From contig CAZCUR010000003.1 of assembly GCA_964501815.1 (NCBI GenBank), positions 1 to 64,000 of the forward strand: a stretch of DNA of 64,000 nt. The letters run 5' to 3'. Of the stretch, positions 39,529-48,244 are shown one piece after another. This DNA comes from Geothermobacter sp964501815 (lineage in GTDB: Bacteria; Desulfobacterota; Desulfuromonadia; Desulfuromonadales; Geothermobacteraceae). Positions within the stretch are counted from its first letter, which is position 1; every line of letters starts with the position of its first letter. Below the pieces are notes generated by a model that made no database searches, was not told where the DNA came from, and worked only from the letters and a program-made list of their open reading frames with translations. Position numbers and translations under genes: made by a program.

Positions 39529-40194
39529 TTAACCGCGCCCTATGCGCTGGACGATGTTGAGAAATTCCTGGCTGAAGTTGTCCATCTCTCCGGTCAGGAC
39601 ATTCACCTTGCTGACAAAGTGGTTGTAGGCGACCACGGCCGGGATGGCCGCCACCAGGCCGATGGCGGTGGCGATCAGGGCCTCGGAAATGCCCGGCGCC
39701 ACCACCGCCAGCGAGGCGCTGCCGGTTTTGCCGATGCCGTGGAAGGAATCCATGATGCCCCAGACAGTGCCGAACAGACCGATGAACGGGGCTGTGGAAC
39801 CGGTGGTCGCCAGAAAGGTGAGATAGCGCTCCAGACGCTGGGTTTCGCTGGTCATGGCCCGGCGCAGGGCGCGGGCGACGTTGTCGGCCCGGCCGAGGTC
39901 GGCCACCGCCCCCCCGGTTTCCGTTGCCGGTCTCTGACTGCGGGCCAGCTCACGGTAGCCCTCACGAAACAGCACCGCCAGCGGCGAATGGGCGTACTCC
40001 TTCAGTCCATGGCCCACCGCCTCGAAGCTCTTTTTCGACCAGAAGAAATCGAGAAACCGCTCCGACTCGATGATGGCGCGCCGCACCACGCGAAACTTGA
40101 GCAGGATAATGGCCCAGGAGACGATGGAAAAATAGGCGAGTATCAGCAGGACCAGCTTGACGACCGGTCCGGCACCGAGAATCAGTTCCAGCAA
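39529..40194 (-). CDS. tolQ: MotA/TolQ/ExbB proton channel protein
   Basis: A 221-residue protein with three membrane segments: LVLLILAYFSIVSWAIILLK, TGSTAPFIGLFGTVWGIMDS and ALIATAIGLVAAIPAVVAYN, the latter two carrying the TolQ/ExbB signature. It begins with TTG at 40194 preceded by AAGGAGG. First gene of the tolQRAB-pal-cpoB operon, with a good sigma-70 promoter just upstream. Confidence 0.96.
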   Translation of the reverse strand: MLELILGAGPVVKLVLLILAYFSIVSWAIILLKFRVVRRAIIESERFLDFFWSKKSFEAVGHGLKEYAHSPLAVLFREGYRELARSQRPATETGGAVADLGRADNVARALRRAMTSETQRLERYLTFLATTGSTAPFIGLFGTVWGIMDSFHGIGKTGSASLAVVAPGISEALIATAIGLVAAIPAVVAYNHFVSKVNVLTGEMDNFSQEFLNIVQRIGRG

Positions 40195-40256
40195 GGGGTC
40201 CTCCTTGAGATATCGGCGAGCTGTCTGCGGCCCGGACGACGCGCCGCAAAATCGGA

Positions 40257-40285
40257 ATTATCAATCATGGCCCGGGGCAAGTCAA
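40257..40285 (-). promoter_or_regulatory. sigma-70 promoter of the tol operon
   Basis: TTGACT (40285-40280), 17 bases, GATAAT (40262-40257) on the minus strand. It overlaps the last bases of the preceding glycosyltransferase-like gene. Confidence 0.8.
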
Positions 40286-40998
40286 CGTGCGGAACCACAG
40301 CCCGAAACCGGCAGCACCCCGTCGAGGCAACCGCGCAGGTGGCGGGCCGCGCGGCCTTCGGGGGAGCGGGTCAGCAAGGCGGCCAAAGCGGCACCGTCAT
40401 CGAGATCGTACCAGGCTCCGACCTCCCGGTAACGCAGGCCCGCCCCGGCCGCCCGCCGGCGGGTCAGGTCCAGAACCTGATCGCTGCTCCAGGGGATGTC
40501 TTCGAACATCTGCGGACAGGGACGGCTCCAGCCGACCAGCACATAGCCGCCGTCATCGGCCGGAATGGTGACGGCGTCATGCTCCTCCAGGGCCTCCATG
40601 GCCTGTCCGACCAGCTCCAGGGGCAGATCGGGGCTGTCGGTCCCAACCAGGGCGGCGCTGCGGGCCCCGGCCTGCAGCAGGGTCTCAAGGGCACGCCCCA
40701 TACGTTCGCCCAAATCCCCGCTTCCCTGCGGCAGCCGGATGAGCGCGGGAAACCGCCGGGCAAACCAATCAGGATCGCCATCAAAAAAAAGGACCACCGG
40801 CCAGGCGGCCTGCTGCAGGCGCAGGAGCGTTTCCTCCAGGCAGACGTCATAAAAGGCGGCCGCCTGCTCAAAGGTCAGGGGCGGGCAGAGACGGGTCTTG
40901 ACCCGCCCGGCGCACGGCTGCTTGGCGAAGACACCCAAGGCCTGTGATCCTGTCACAAGGGTGGGAAGTTGATTCCCGGATGCAGACTTTTCCACCAT
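40282..40998 (-). CDS. DUF2064/TIGR04282-type glycosyltransferase-like protein
   Basis: A 238-residue nucleotide-sugar-transferase-fold protein. GVFAKQPCAGRVKTRLCPPL is the family start (F-x-K-x-P-x-x-G-x-V-K-T-R-L), followed by GERMGRALETLL, LVGTDSPDLPLELV and IPADDGGYVLVGW. Members are usually annotated as glycosyltransferases of arsenosugar-type or other small-molecule pathways; the true substrate is unknown here. The start is uncertain: ATG at 40998 gives a full domain but no strong ribosome site. It follows folE2 closely on the same strand. Confidence 0.82.
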   Translation of the reverse strand: MVEKSASGNQLPTLVTGSQALGVFAKQPCAGRVKTRLCPPLTFEQAAAFYDVCLEETLLRLQQAAWPVVLFFDGDPDWFARRFPALIRLPQGSGDLGERMGRALETLLQAGARSAALVGTDSPDLPLELVGQAMEALEEHDAVTIPADDGGYVLVGWSRPCPQMFEDIPWSSDQVLDLTRRRAAGAGLRYREVGAWYDLDDGAALAALLTRSPEGRAARHLRGCLDGVLPVSGCGSAR

Positions 40999-41008
40999 TT
41001 CCACAGAG

Positions 41009-41017
41009 TTATCCACA
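41009..41017 (+). promoter_or_regulatory. isolated DnaA-box sequence
   Basis: A perfect TTATCCACA in the short gap between folE2 and the DUF2064 gene, about 19 kb from the likely origin. A single copy may be chance or a DnaA-titration/regulatory site. Confidence 0.35.
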
Positions 41018-41018
41018 T

Positions 41019-41801
41019 TCAGCCTTGCCGACCGGGCCAGCAGACCTGCGCATAGGCGGAATGGTTGTGAATCGACTCGAAATTCTCGCATTCGACCCGG
41101 AACCAGGTGATGCGCTCGTCGGCGCGCAGGAGCACCGTCGCCTCACGCACAATATCCTCAACAAACATCGGATTGGCATAGGCCTGTTCCGTAACCGCTT
41201 TTTCGTCTTTGCGCTTGAGCAGGGCATAAACCGGCGCACTGCCGCACTGTTCCACCAGTTCCACCAGCTCCTCGATCCAGACATGTTCGCGGTAACGGAC
41301 GGTGACCCGGACATTGCTGCGCTGGTTGTGGGCGCCCGCGTCGCTGATCTCCCGGGAACAGGGGCACAGGGAGGTGACCGGCACATTGACTTCGAGAACG
41401 AAGTCGAAATCGGCGGCGAGGCTGGCAACCATACGGCACTGGTACTCCATCAGTGCCCTGGCGCCGGAGACCGGAGCGGCTTTTTCGATAAAATAGGGGA
41501 AATCGAGTTCAATATGGGCCCGGTCCGACTCAAGCCGGGTTTTCATCTCGACCAGCACCTCTTCGAGCCGGTCGACGGAAACGGCTCCGTGGTAACGGTT
41601 GAGGATTTCGATAAACCGGCTCATATGGGTGCCCTTGAAGTGTTCGGGCAGATCGACGTACATGTTGACCCGGGCGACAGTGTGCTGCCATTGCCGCTGG
41701 CGGTCCTGCACCACAACCGGGTAACGCAGTCCCTTGACACCGACCTTGTCGATGGGAACCCGGCGCGCGTCCGCCGCATTCTGCAAATCGGGCATGCTCA
41801 T
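41019..41801 (-). CDS. folE2: GTP cyclohydrolase FolE2
   Basis: A 260-residue type IB GTP cyclohydrolase, converting GTP to dihydroneopterin triphosphate for folate and queuosine precursors. MPDLQNAADARRVPIDKVGV, VNVPVTSLCPCSREISDAGA (active-site Cys in L-C-P-C-S-R-x-I) and GAHNQRSNVRVTVRY are characteristic. FolE2 is less dependent on zinc than FolE. Its start overlaps the queC stop by four bases (ATGA), linking it to preQ0 synthesis. Confidence 0.96.
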   Translation of the reverse strand: MSMPDLQNAADARRVPIDKVGVKGLRYPVVVQDRQRQWQHTVARVNMYVDLPEHFKGTHMSRFIEILNRYHGAVSVDRLEEVLVEMKTRLESDRAHIELDFPYFIEKAAPVSGARALMEYQCRMVASLAADFDFVLEVNVPVTSLCPCSREISDAGAHNQRSNVRVTVRYREHVWIEELVELVEQCGSAPVYALLKRKDEKAVTEQAYANPMFVEDIVREATVLLRADERITWFRVECENFESIHNHSAYAQVCWPGRQG

Positions 41802-42487
41802 GGGCGATTCTCCACGCTATAGGCCGCCGGGTCTTTGACCCCGACTTCGGCAAACCCTTTCAGCCGTAACTGGCACGAGTCGCAGCGACCGCAGGCCCGC
41901 CCGGAAGGATCCGGATCATAACAGGAATGGGTCAGCGCATAGTCGACCCCCAGCTCAAGACCACGGCGGATGATATCAGCCTTGCTCAGGTGCAAAAGGG
42001 GAGCATGGATATGATAGCGACCCCGGCCTTCCACCGCGGCGGCCGTGGCCAGGTTGGCCAGCTGTTCCCAGGCCTGGATGTACTCCGGGCGGCAGTCGGG
42101 ATAGCCGGAATAGTCCAGAGCGTTGACGCCGATGTAGATATCGAAGGCGCCGAGCACCTCGGCCCAGGCCAGGGCGAAGGAGAGAAAGATGGTATTGCGC
42201 GCCGGCACATAGGTTACCGGGATGGCTTCATCGATCGGCCGGTCCTTGGGGACCTCGATATCGGCGGTCAGGGCGCTGCCGCCAAAGGCGCGCAGGTCGA
42301 TATCGACGATGCGATGTTCGGCGGCACCGACCAGGGGCGCATAGCGGGTTGCCTTGTCGAGTTCGACCGTATGGCGCTGGCCGTAGCGAAAACTGAGAGC
42401 GTAGGGCTCAAACCCCTCCCGGCGGGCTATGGCCAGGCAGGTGGTCGAATCGAGCCCCCCGCTGTAGAGAACAACGGCTTTTTTCAT
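41798..42487 (-). CDS. queC: 7-cyano-7-deazaguanine synthase QueC
   Basis: A 229-residue ATP-dependent enzyme making preQ0 in the queuosine tRNA pathway. VVLYSGGLDSTTCLAIARRE is the PP-loop; SFRYGQRHTVELDKA, PARNTIFLSFALAWAE and the zinc motif SCYDPDPSGRACGRCDSC (Cys cluster) follow. ATG at 42487 with AGGA upstream is preferred over the TTG at 42493. Operon with folE2, four-base overlap. Confidence 0.97.
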   Translation of the reverse strand: MKKAVVLYSGGLDSTTCLAIARREGFEPYALSFRYGQRHTVELDKATRYAPLVGAAEHRIVDIDLRAFGGSALTADIEVPKDRPIDEAIPVTYVPARNTIFLSFALAWAEVLGAFDIYIGVNALDYSGYPDCRPEYIQAWEQLANLATAAAVEGRGRYHIHAPLLHLSKADIIRRGLELGVDYALTHSCYDPDPSGRACGRCDSCQLRLKGFAEVGVKDPAAYSVENRP

Positions 42488-42538
42488 CGGCAAATCCTGT
42501 TTTTCAGCTCATGGCCAAAGGAGGCCTCTGGCCTGTGG

Positions 42539-43990
42539 TTAATGGACCTCGTAGAAGGAGCCGGTGGCCAGTCGATGCACCTTCAGCAGATTGGTGGTCC
42601 CGGGCGCGGACACCGGGCTGCCCATGGTAATGACGGCGATGTCGCCGCGCTGCAGCAGCCCCGCCTGCAAGACCGCCTGCTCCACCGCCTCGATCTGGGC
42701 CTCGGTATTCCCTTCAATGTCGACCCGCAACGAACGAACCCCGTGGTAGAGCGCCAGACGACGCCGGACCTGCTGCGAAGGGGTCACGGCATAGACGGGA
42801 ACCTTCGGCCGGTATTTGGACACCAGCGCCGCCGTTTTCCCGGTCTGGGTAAAGGCGAGGATCGCCCGGGCGTCCAGGCTTTCGGCGACCCGACAGGCCG
42901 CCTGGGCGATGGCCTCGGGCAGGGAGCGCCAGCCGGCAATATCCGGCAGCGGCTCGAACATGCGCCGGCTCAGGTGCGGGTCCGTTTCGACATCGACGGC
43001 AATGCGGGCCATCATCGCCACCGCCTCGACCGGATAGCGCCCCGAAGCGGTTTCCGCCGAAAGCATGACGGCATCGGTGCCATCGAGGATGGCATTGGCG
43101 ACATCGGAGGTTTCCGCCCGGGTCGGTCGCGGACTGGCCACCATGCTCTCGAGCATCTGGGTGGCGGTAATGACCGGTTTGCCGGCGCTGTTGCACTGAC
43201 GAATGATGCGCTTCTGGATCAGCGGCACTTTCTCCGGCTCGATTTCGACCCCCAAATCGCCACGTGCCACCATGATACCGTCGGCCGCCGCCAAAATGGC
43301 CTCAAAGTTGGCGACCGCTTCAGGCTTTTCGATCTTGGCGATGACTCCCGGACCGTCGCGACCGATCAGGTTTTTCAGCTCCAGCACCTCATCGGCCCGG
43401 CGCACAAAGGACAGCGCCACGTAATCAACACCATGCTCCAGACAAAAGACGAGGTCCTCACGGTCCTTGTCGGTTAAGGCCGGCACCGAAACCGCAACAC
43501 CGGGAAGATTGATGCCCTTGCGGCTTTTCAGCACCCCGCCGGTTATGACCCGGCAGGCGACCCGGGGCGGCTCGACGGTTTCAACCTCCAGCTCCATCAA
43601 ACCATCATCCAGCAGCAGGCGATCCCCGGGCGCGACATCTTCGGGCAGGCGGGTATAGCCGGTCGGGATCAGGTTGTCGCGACCGACCACCTTTTCGGTG
43701 GTCACCCAAACCTGTTCGCCCCGGAAAAGCTGCATGGCGTCACCCTCGATCTGGCCGACCCGGATCTTCGGTCCCTGCAAATCACCGAGAATAGCGACGG
43801 CACGCTGCCGGCGACGGGACACCTCGCGGATCCGCTCGATGATCAGCGCCTTTTCTGCCACATCTCCGTGGGAAAAGTTGAGACGGAAGACATCGGCGCC
43901 GGCACGCATCAGCTCCAGCAAGGTTTCGGAGTCGCTGCACGACGGACCGATGGTGGCTACGATTTTGGTACGGCGGAACGGTTCGTCCAT
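42539..43990 (-). CDS. pyk: pyruvate kinase
   Basis: A 483-residue pyruvate kinase. RTKIVATIGPSCSDSETLLE, FRLNFSHGDV, LGDLQGPKIRVG, GVIAKIEKPEAVANF (catalytic Lys), IMVARGDLGVEIEPEKVPLI, ITATQMLESMV and DAVMLSAETASGRYPVEAV are all present. It catalyses phosphoenolpyruvate plus ADP to pyruvate plus ATP. Start ATG at 43990; promoter visible upstream and divergent from the penicillin-binding protein gene. The C-terminal domain is complete, ending SVPVSAPGTTNLLKVHRL-type sequence. Confidence 0.97.
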   Translation of the reverse strand: MDEPFRRTKIVATIGPSCSDSETLLELMRAGADVFRLNFSHGDVAEKALIIERIREVSRRRQRAVAILGDLQGPKIRVGQIEGDAMQLFRGEQVWVTTEKVVGRDNLIPTGYTRLPEDVAPGDRLLLDDGLMELEVETVEPPRVACRVITGGVLKSRKGINLPGVAVSVPALTDKDREDLVFCLEHGVDYVALSFVRRADEVLELKNLIGRDGPGVIAKIEKPEAVANFEAILAAADGIMVARGDLGVEIEPEKVPLIQKRIIRQCNSAGKPVITATQMLESMVASPRPTRAETSDVANAILDGTDAVMLSAETASGRYPVEAVAMMARIAVDVETDPHLSRRMFEPLPDIAGWRSLPEAIAQAACRVAESLDARAILAFTQTGKTAALVSKYRPKVPVYAVTPSQQVRRRLALYHGVRSLRVDIEGNTEAQIEAVEQAVLQAGLLQRGDIAVITMGSPVSAPGTTNLLKVHRLATGSFYEVH

Positions 43991-44045
43991 ACTCCACCCC
44001 CACAGACCACATCCCGAAAGGTTCTCTGGAACACGTGCGCTCCCG

Positions 44046-44073
44046 ACTATAGCACAGCCGAAGGCTCCGGCAA
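44046..44073 (-). promoter_or_regulatory. sigma-70 promoter for pyk
   Basis: Minus strand TTGCCG (44073-44068), 16 bases, TATAGT (44051-44046), about 55 bases before the pyk ATG. Confidence 0.6.
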
Positions 44074-44084
44074 CCGCAAAGAGG

Positions 44085-44114
44085 TTGCCGCGCTTGGTGT
44101 CGACATGCTATAAG
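44085..44114 (+). promoter_or_regulatory. sigma-70 promoter for the class A PBP gene
   Basis: TTGCCG (44085-44090), 18 bases, TATAAG (44109-44114), 40 bases before the gene. It is divergent from the pyk promoter. Confidence 0.55.
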
Positions 44115-44154
44115 TGACAGGTTTTTCGGCCAAAATTCTTTCCCGTCCGGATTC

Positions 44155-46563
44155 ATGCTGCGTCGTATCCTTACCGCCTTCAGTCTGATTTGCATCAGCG
44201 GCCTGCTGCTCACCGTCGCCGGGCTGGTGGTCGCCTACCTGGTCGTCTCCAGCTCCCTGCCCAAAGTCGACACTCTGGCCGACTACCGCCCGCCGGTCAT
44301 CACCCGCATACTCGCCGACGACGGTACGGTGCTGGCGGAACTCTTCCGGGAACGGCGCGTGGTGGTTCCCATCGAGCGCATGCCGACCGATCTGATCAAC
44401 GCCTTCGTTGCCGCCGAAGATGCCAAGTTTTTTCAGCACCGCGGCATTGACCTGACATCGATAGCGCGCGCCGCCATCAAGAACATTCAGGCCGGCGGTA
44501 TTGTTCAGGGCGGCAGCACCATCACCCAGCAGGTCGCCAAAAGTCTGCTGCTGACTCCGGAAAAGAAGTTTTCGCGCAAGTTCAAAGAGGCGATTCTCGC
44601 CTGGCGCATGGAGCAAAAACTCTCCAAAAAGGAAATCCTCTCCATCTATCTCAACCAGATCTACCTGGGACACGGCGCCCACGGTGTCCAGGCCGCCGCC
44701 GAGAACTATTTCGACAAGAACGTCGAGGATTTGACCCTGGCCGAATGCGCCCTGCTCGCCGGCCTGCCCCAGGCACCGAGCCGCTACTCACCCTACCGGC
44801 ACCTGGAACGGGCGCGCGAACGGCAGCGCTACGTGTTGCGGCGCATGGTCGAAAACGGCTTCATCACCGAAGAGCAGGCCGAGCAGGCCCGGGCCGAAAA
44901 ACTGGTCATCCACGCCCGTGAGCGCCAAACCCTGCCGGAGGCGGCCTACTTTACCGAACAGGTGCGCCGGGACCTGATCGCCACCTACGGCAAAGACGTG
45001 GTCTACACCCAGGGGCTGACGGTCGAGACCTCGCTCAATCTGAAAATGCAGCACGCGGCCCATCTGGCGGTGCAGAAAAACCTGCGGGACTATGACAAGC
45101 GACATGGCTTTCGAGGCCCCCAACGCATTCTGACCGAAGAGGAGCAGAAGAGCTTTCTTGCCGACCAGGCCGACAGGATGCGCCATCACCCGCCGCAACA
45201 GGGGGACCTGGTGCGCGCTGTTCTCACCGGGTGGAACGCTCAGGCCTGGCTGGTCGCCGTTGGAGACCGGCATGGTCTGATACCGCGCAAAACGGCCGCC
45301 TGGGCCGAGCCCTATGTGCTGTTGTCCCGGGAAGACTACCTGAAAACGCCGGAGGACACCTGGGGCGATGCGGTTCCTGTGCCGGTCGGTTCGGTGCTGG
45401 AAACCATGGTGAAAAAAATCAGGCCGGACGGCGGTCTCGAACTCTCCCTGGAGCAAACACCGGAGGTCCAGGGCGCTTTGGTCGCCATTGAACCCAACAG
45501 CGGCCGCATCAAGGCGATGGTCGGCGGCTACGATTTTGGCCTGAGCCAGTTCAACCGGGCCGTTCAGAGCCGGCGTCAGCCGGGTTCGGCCATGAAACCG
45601 CTCATCTACGCCGCCGCCCTCGATCGTGGCTACACCCCGGCGACCATCATTCTCGATACGCCCATCATCTACAGGGAAACCCGGGACAACGGCAAGGAAA
45701 CCGAGTGGAAACCGCGCAACTACGGCCAGAAATTCTACGGTCCCACCTCGCTGCGCACCGGGCTGGCCAAATCGCGCAACATCATCACCATCAAGATTCT
45801 CGAGGACATTGGGGTCAATTACGCCGCCAACTACGCCAGGCGCCTCGGCATCGAGTCCCCCATCGAGCGCGACCTGACCCTGGCGCTCGGATCGACAGCG
45901 GTGACCCCGCTGGAGCTGGCCAAGGTTTACTGCGTGTTCGCCAACGGCGGTATCCGGGTTTCGCCGACCTATATCAACCGCATTCTGGACCGCGACGGCA
46001 ACATCATCGCCTCGTCGGATCCGGCCGACTTTCCCAATGGCCCCGGCCCGGGCCAGAGACTGCTGCACCAGAAGCGCGAACGGGTCATCTCGCCGGAGAC
46101 CGCCTATCTGATCACCAATCTGATGGAAAGCGTGGTGCAACACGGCACCGGGTGGCGTGCCAAGGCCCTGGGGCGGCCTGTGGCCGGCAAAACCGGAACC
46201 ACCAACGACCTGAAGGACGCCTGGTTCGTCGGTTTTACCCCGGACCTGGTCGCGGTCACCTGGACCGGATTTGATCAGGAAAAGACCCTGGGTAAAAACG
46301 AAACCGGTTCCAGAGCCGCGGCCCCGGCCTGGGTCAGCTTCATGGTCCAGGCCCTGCGCGGGACCCCAGTCAGACAGTTCCCGGTCCCTGACACCATCCA
46401 GTTTCGTCCCATCGATCCGAAAACCGGGCTGCTGGTTCCGGAAGACACGCCAGGTGCCGTCATCGAGGCGTTCGCGCCCGGCACCGCGCCGACCCGCTAT
46501 GCCATGGACGAATCCCGCCCCCGGGCCCGCGACTTTTTCCGCCTGGATCTCGAAGGGAATTAG
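44155..46563 (+). CDS. mrcA: class A penicillin-binding protein (PBP1a-type)
   Basis: An 802-residue bifunctional peptidoglycan synthase with one N-terminal membrane helix (FSLICISGLLLTVAGLVVAY). The glycosyltransferase domain has FVAAEDAKFFQHRGID (catalytic Glu), GGSTITQQVAKSLLL and KKEILSIYLNQIYLGHGAHG. After an OB-like insert, the transpeptidase domain has SRRQPGSAMKPLIYAAALD (SxxK), SRN and the KTG motif in GKTGTTNDLKDAWFVGF. It builds and cross-links peptidoglycan in the periplasm. The neighbouring TAXI-type gene is convergent. Confidence 0.95.
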   Translation: MLRRILTAFSLICISGLLLTVAGLVVAYLVVSSSLPKVDTLADYRPPVITRILADDGTVLAELFRERRVVVPIERMPTDLINAFVAAEDAKFFQHRGIDLTSIARAAIKNIQAGGIVQGGSTITQQVAKSLLLTPEKKFSRKFKEAILAWRMEQKLSKKEILSIYLNQIYLGHGAHGVQAAAENYFDKNVEDLTLAECALLAGLPQAPSRYSPYRHLERARERQRYVLRRMVENGFITEEQAEQARAEKLVIHARERQTLPEAAYFTEQVRRDLIATYGKDVVYTQGLTVETSLNLKMQHAAHLAVQKNLRDYDKRHGFRGPQRILTEEEQKSFLADQADRMRHHPPQQGDLVRAVLTGWNAQAWLVAVGDRHGLIPRKTAAWAEPYVLLSREDYLKTPEDTWGDAVPVPVGSVLETMVKKIRPDGGLELSLEQTPEVQGALVAIEPNSGRIKAMVGGYDFGLSQFNRAVQSRRQPGSAMKPLIYAAALDRGYTPATIILDTPIIYRETRDNGKETEWKPRNYGQKFYGPTSLRTGLAKSRNIITIKILEDIGVNYAANYARRLGIESPIERDLTLALGSTAVTPLELAKVYCVFANGGIRVSPTYINRILDRDGNIIASSDPADFPNGPGPGQRLLHQKRERVISPETAYLITNLMESVVQHGTGWRAKALGRPVAGKTGTTNDLKDAWFVGFTPDLVAVTWTGFDQEKTLGKNETGSRAAAPAWVSFMVQALRGTPVRQFPVPDTIQFRPIDPKTGLLVPEDTPGAVIEAFAPGTAPTRYAMDESRPRARDFFRLDLEGN

Positions 46564-46596
46564 GTACGACGTCCCGTTGCCGGATTGGGCGGGCTG

Positions 46597-47517
46597 TCAC
46601 CCGCCGCCGGTCCAGAACCTTTCCGCCCCCGGATGCAGGGGCACCGACACCCCTTCAAGCCCGCGGGCCCGGTCAAGTTCGCGTCCCACCGGATGCCGCT
46701 GTACCAGCTGACGGCGTCCCGCTTCGGAATAGAGGCGGTCGAGCAGACGATAGATGCGTTGTTCCGGCAGATCGGCGCGACAGAGCAGCAAGGCTGAATC
46801 CGCAAAAGTCCGGACCGGTCGCAACTGCCCAGGGTAGGTACCGGGTGGCAGGGTTCGGCGGACATAGAAGGGAAAACGCCGGAAGAAATCGCTCTGTTCC
46901 GCTTCGCTGATCAGGTCCAGAAAACGAAGCCCCATGACGGAGGTTTCCTCTTCGAGCGTGCCGTTGGGCGCGCCGACAACCATCCAAACAGCATCCACGG
47001 AACCCCGCTCCAGCTCATTGAGCGCATGGCGAAAGCCGATATGAACCGGTACAATCCGGCTCCAGAGGCGGATGGCGGAAAAGAACCGTCGTGCCGCCGC
47101 CGCCGTACCCGACCCGGGGTTACCGATGGCGACCCGGGCGCCAACCAGATCCACAACACTGGAAAAAGGGCTGGTCGCCGCCACAACCAGGTGAGCCGGC
47201 GCTCCGTACAGGCGTGTCATCGCGCGGACGGGGATGCGGCCTTTCGTCTCTCCATACCTGAGCCAGGCATCTCCGGCGTAGACCAGCGCCATGTCGACCT
47301 GTCCCTTCGCCAGCTTTTCCAGGTTGGAAACCGACCCTCCCGAAGGTTGAACCTTCCAGGTCATGCGCGGCTCTGCCCGGGAAAAGACCTGGGCAAGTGC
47401 CTCAGCATAGCCCTGAAACGTCCCTCCTTCCGGGCCGCCACCCAGAACCGAGGTCCGCTTCGATTCACAGGAGGTCAGGCTCAGCAGGACAATGAGCAAA
47501 AAGCCTAGGCGATACAT
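46597..47517 (-). CDS. TAXI-family TRAP solute-binding lipoprotein
   Basis: A 306-residue protein with lipobox LLSLTSC (Cys about 17) followed by LGGGPEGGTFQGYAEALAQV, the TAXI-family substrate-binding start, VQPSGGSVSNLEKLAKGQVD, VRAMTRLYGAPAHLVVAA and VAIGNPGSGTAAAARRFF. Such proteins bind glutamate-like or other anionic ligands for TRAP transporters. No TRAP membrane subunits are next to it, so its partner is elsewhere or it is a stand-alone sensor lipoprotein. GGGAAGGGAC precedes the ATG. Confidence 0.88.
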   Translation of the reverse strand: MYRLGFLLIVLLSLTSCESKRTSVLGGGPEGGTFQGYAEALAQVFSRAEPRMTWKVQPSGGSVSNLEKLAKGQVDMALVYAGDAWLRYGETKGRIPVRAMTRLYGAPAHLVVAATSPFSSVVDLVGARVAIGNPGSGTAAAARRFFSAIRLWSRIVPVHIGFRHALNELERGSVDAVWMVVGAPNGTLEEETSVMGLRFLDLISEAEQSDFFRRFPFYVRRTLPPGTYPGQLRPVRTFADSALLLCRADLPEQRIYRLLDRLYSEAGRRQLVQRHPVGRELDRARGLEGVSVPLHPGAERFWTGGG

Positions 47518-47529
47518 GTCCCTTCCCGT

Positions 47530-48201
47530 TCAGCGGCTTTTTCCGACCCCATGTCGCGGACAGAGGTCCGCAACCGGACATTGACCGCAGGATGGAATCC
47601 GGGCCCGGCACAAGGCGCGCCCGTGGGCTATCAGGGTATGCCCGGCCTGGGTCCAGCGCTCCGGCGGCAGCAGCCGGCACAGGTCGCGTTCAATTCTATC
47701 GGGGTCGGTCGCTCTCGTCCAACCAAAGCGGAAGGAAAGACGTTTGACATGGGTGTCGACCACCATGCCCGGCACCCCCCAGGCGTTGCCGAGCACCACA
47801 TTGGCCGTCTTGCGCCCGACACCGGGGAGGGCCACCAGCTGCTCCAGACGCTTCGGCACCTCGCCGGCGTGCTCCTCGACAAGGGTGCGGGCGCAGGCAA
47901 TCAGGTTTTTGGTCTTGTTGCGGAAAAATCCGGTCGAGCGGATCAGGTTTTCGAGTTCCTCCGGGTCGGCAGCCGCCATGGCGTGGGAATCGGGAAAGCG
48001 GGCAAACAGCTCCGGGGTGACTTTGTTCACCCGGACATCGGTACACTGGGCCGACAAGATGGTCGCCACCAGCAGCTGCCAGGCGTTACGGTACACCAGG
48101 GCACAATGGGCGTCAGGATAGGCCCGCTCCAGCCGGTCAAGCAGCTCCAGGGCCTTCCGGCACCTGCTGGCCCTGGGTCTTTTTTCACCATTTATCAACA
48201 T
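47530..48201 (-). CDS. nth: endonuclease III
   Basis: A 223-residue base-excision repair glycosylase/AP lyase for oxidised pyrimidines. ATILSAQCTDVRVNKVTPEL, LIRSTGFFRNKTKNLIACAR, LVALPGVGRKTANVVLGNAW (HhH with catalytic Lys) and VVDTHVKRLSFRFGW (catalytic Asp) are followed by the 4Fe-4S motif CRARIPSCGQCPVADLC (C-x6-C-x2-C-x5-C). ATG at 48201 is the only good start; the region upstream holds two DnaA-box-like sequences. Confidence 0.96.
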   Translation of the reverse strand: MLINGEKRPRASRCRKALELLDRLERAYPDAHCALVYRNAWQLLVATILSAQCTDVRVNKVTPELFARFPDSHAMAAADPEELENLIRSTGFFRNKTKNLIACARTLVEEHAGEVPKRLEQLVALPGVGRKTANVVLGNAWGVPGMVVDTHVKRLSFRFGWTRATDPDRIERDLCRLLPPERWTQAGHTLIAHGRALCRARIPSCGQCPVADLCPRHGVGKSR

Positions 48202-48244
48202 AATTCACAGCTTTGTACACAGATCCTGTGAAAACCGCCCTCTC

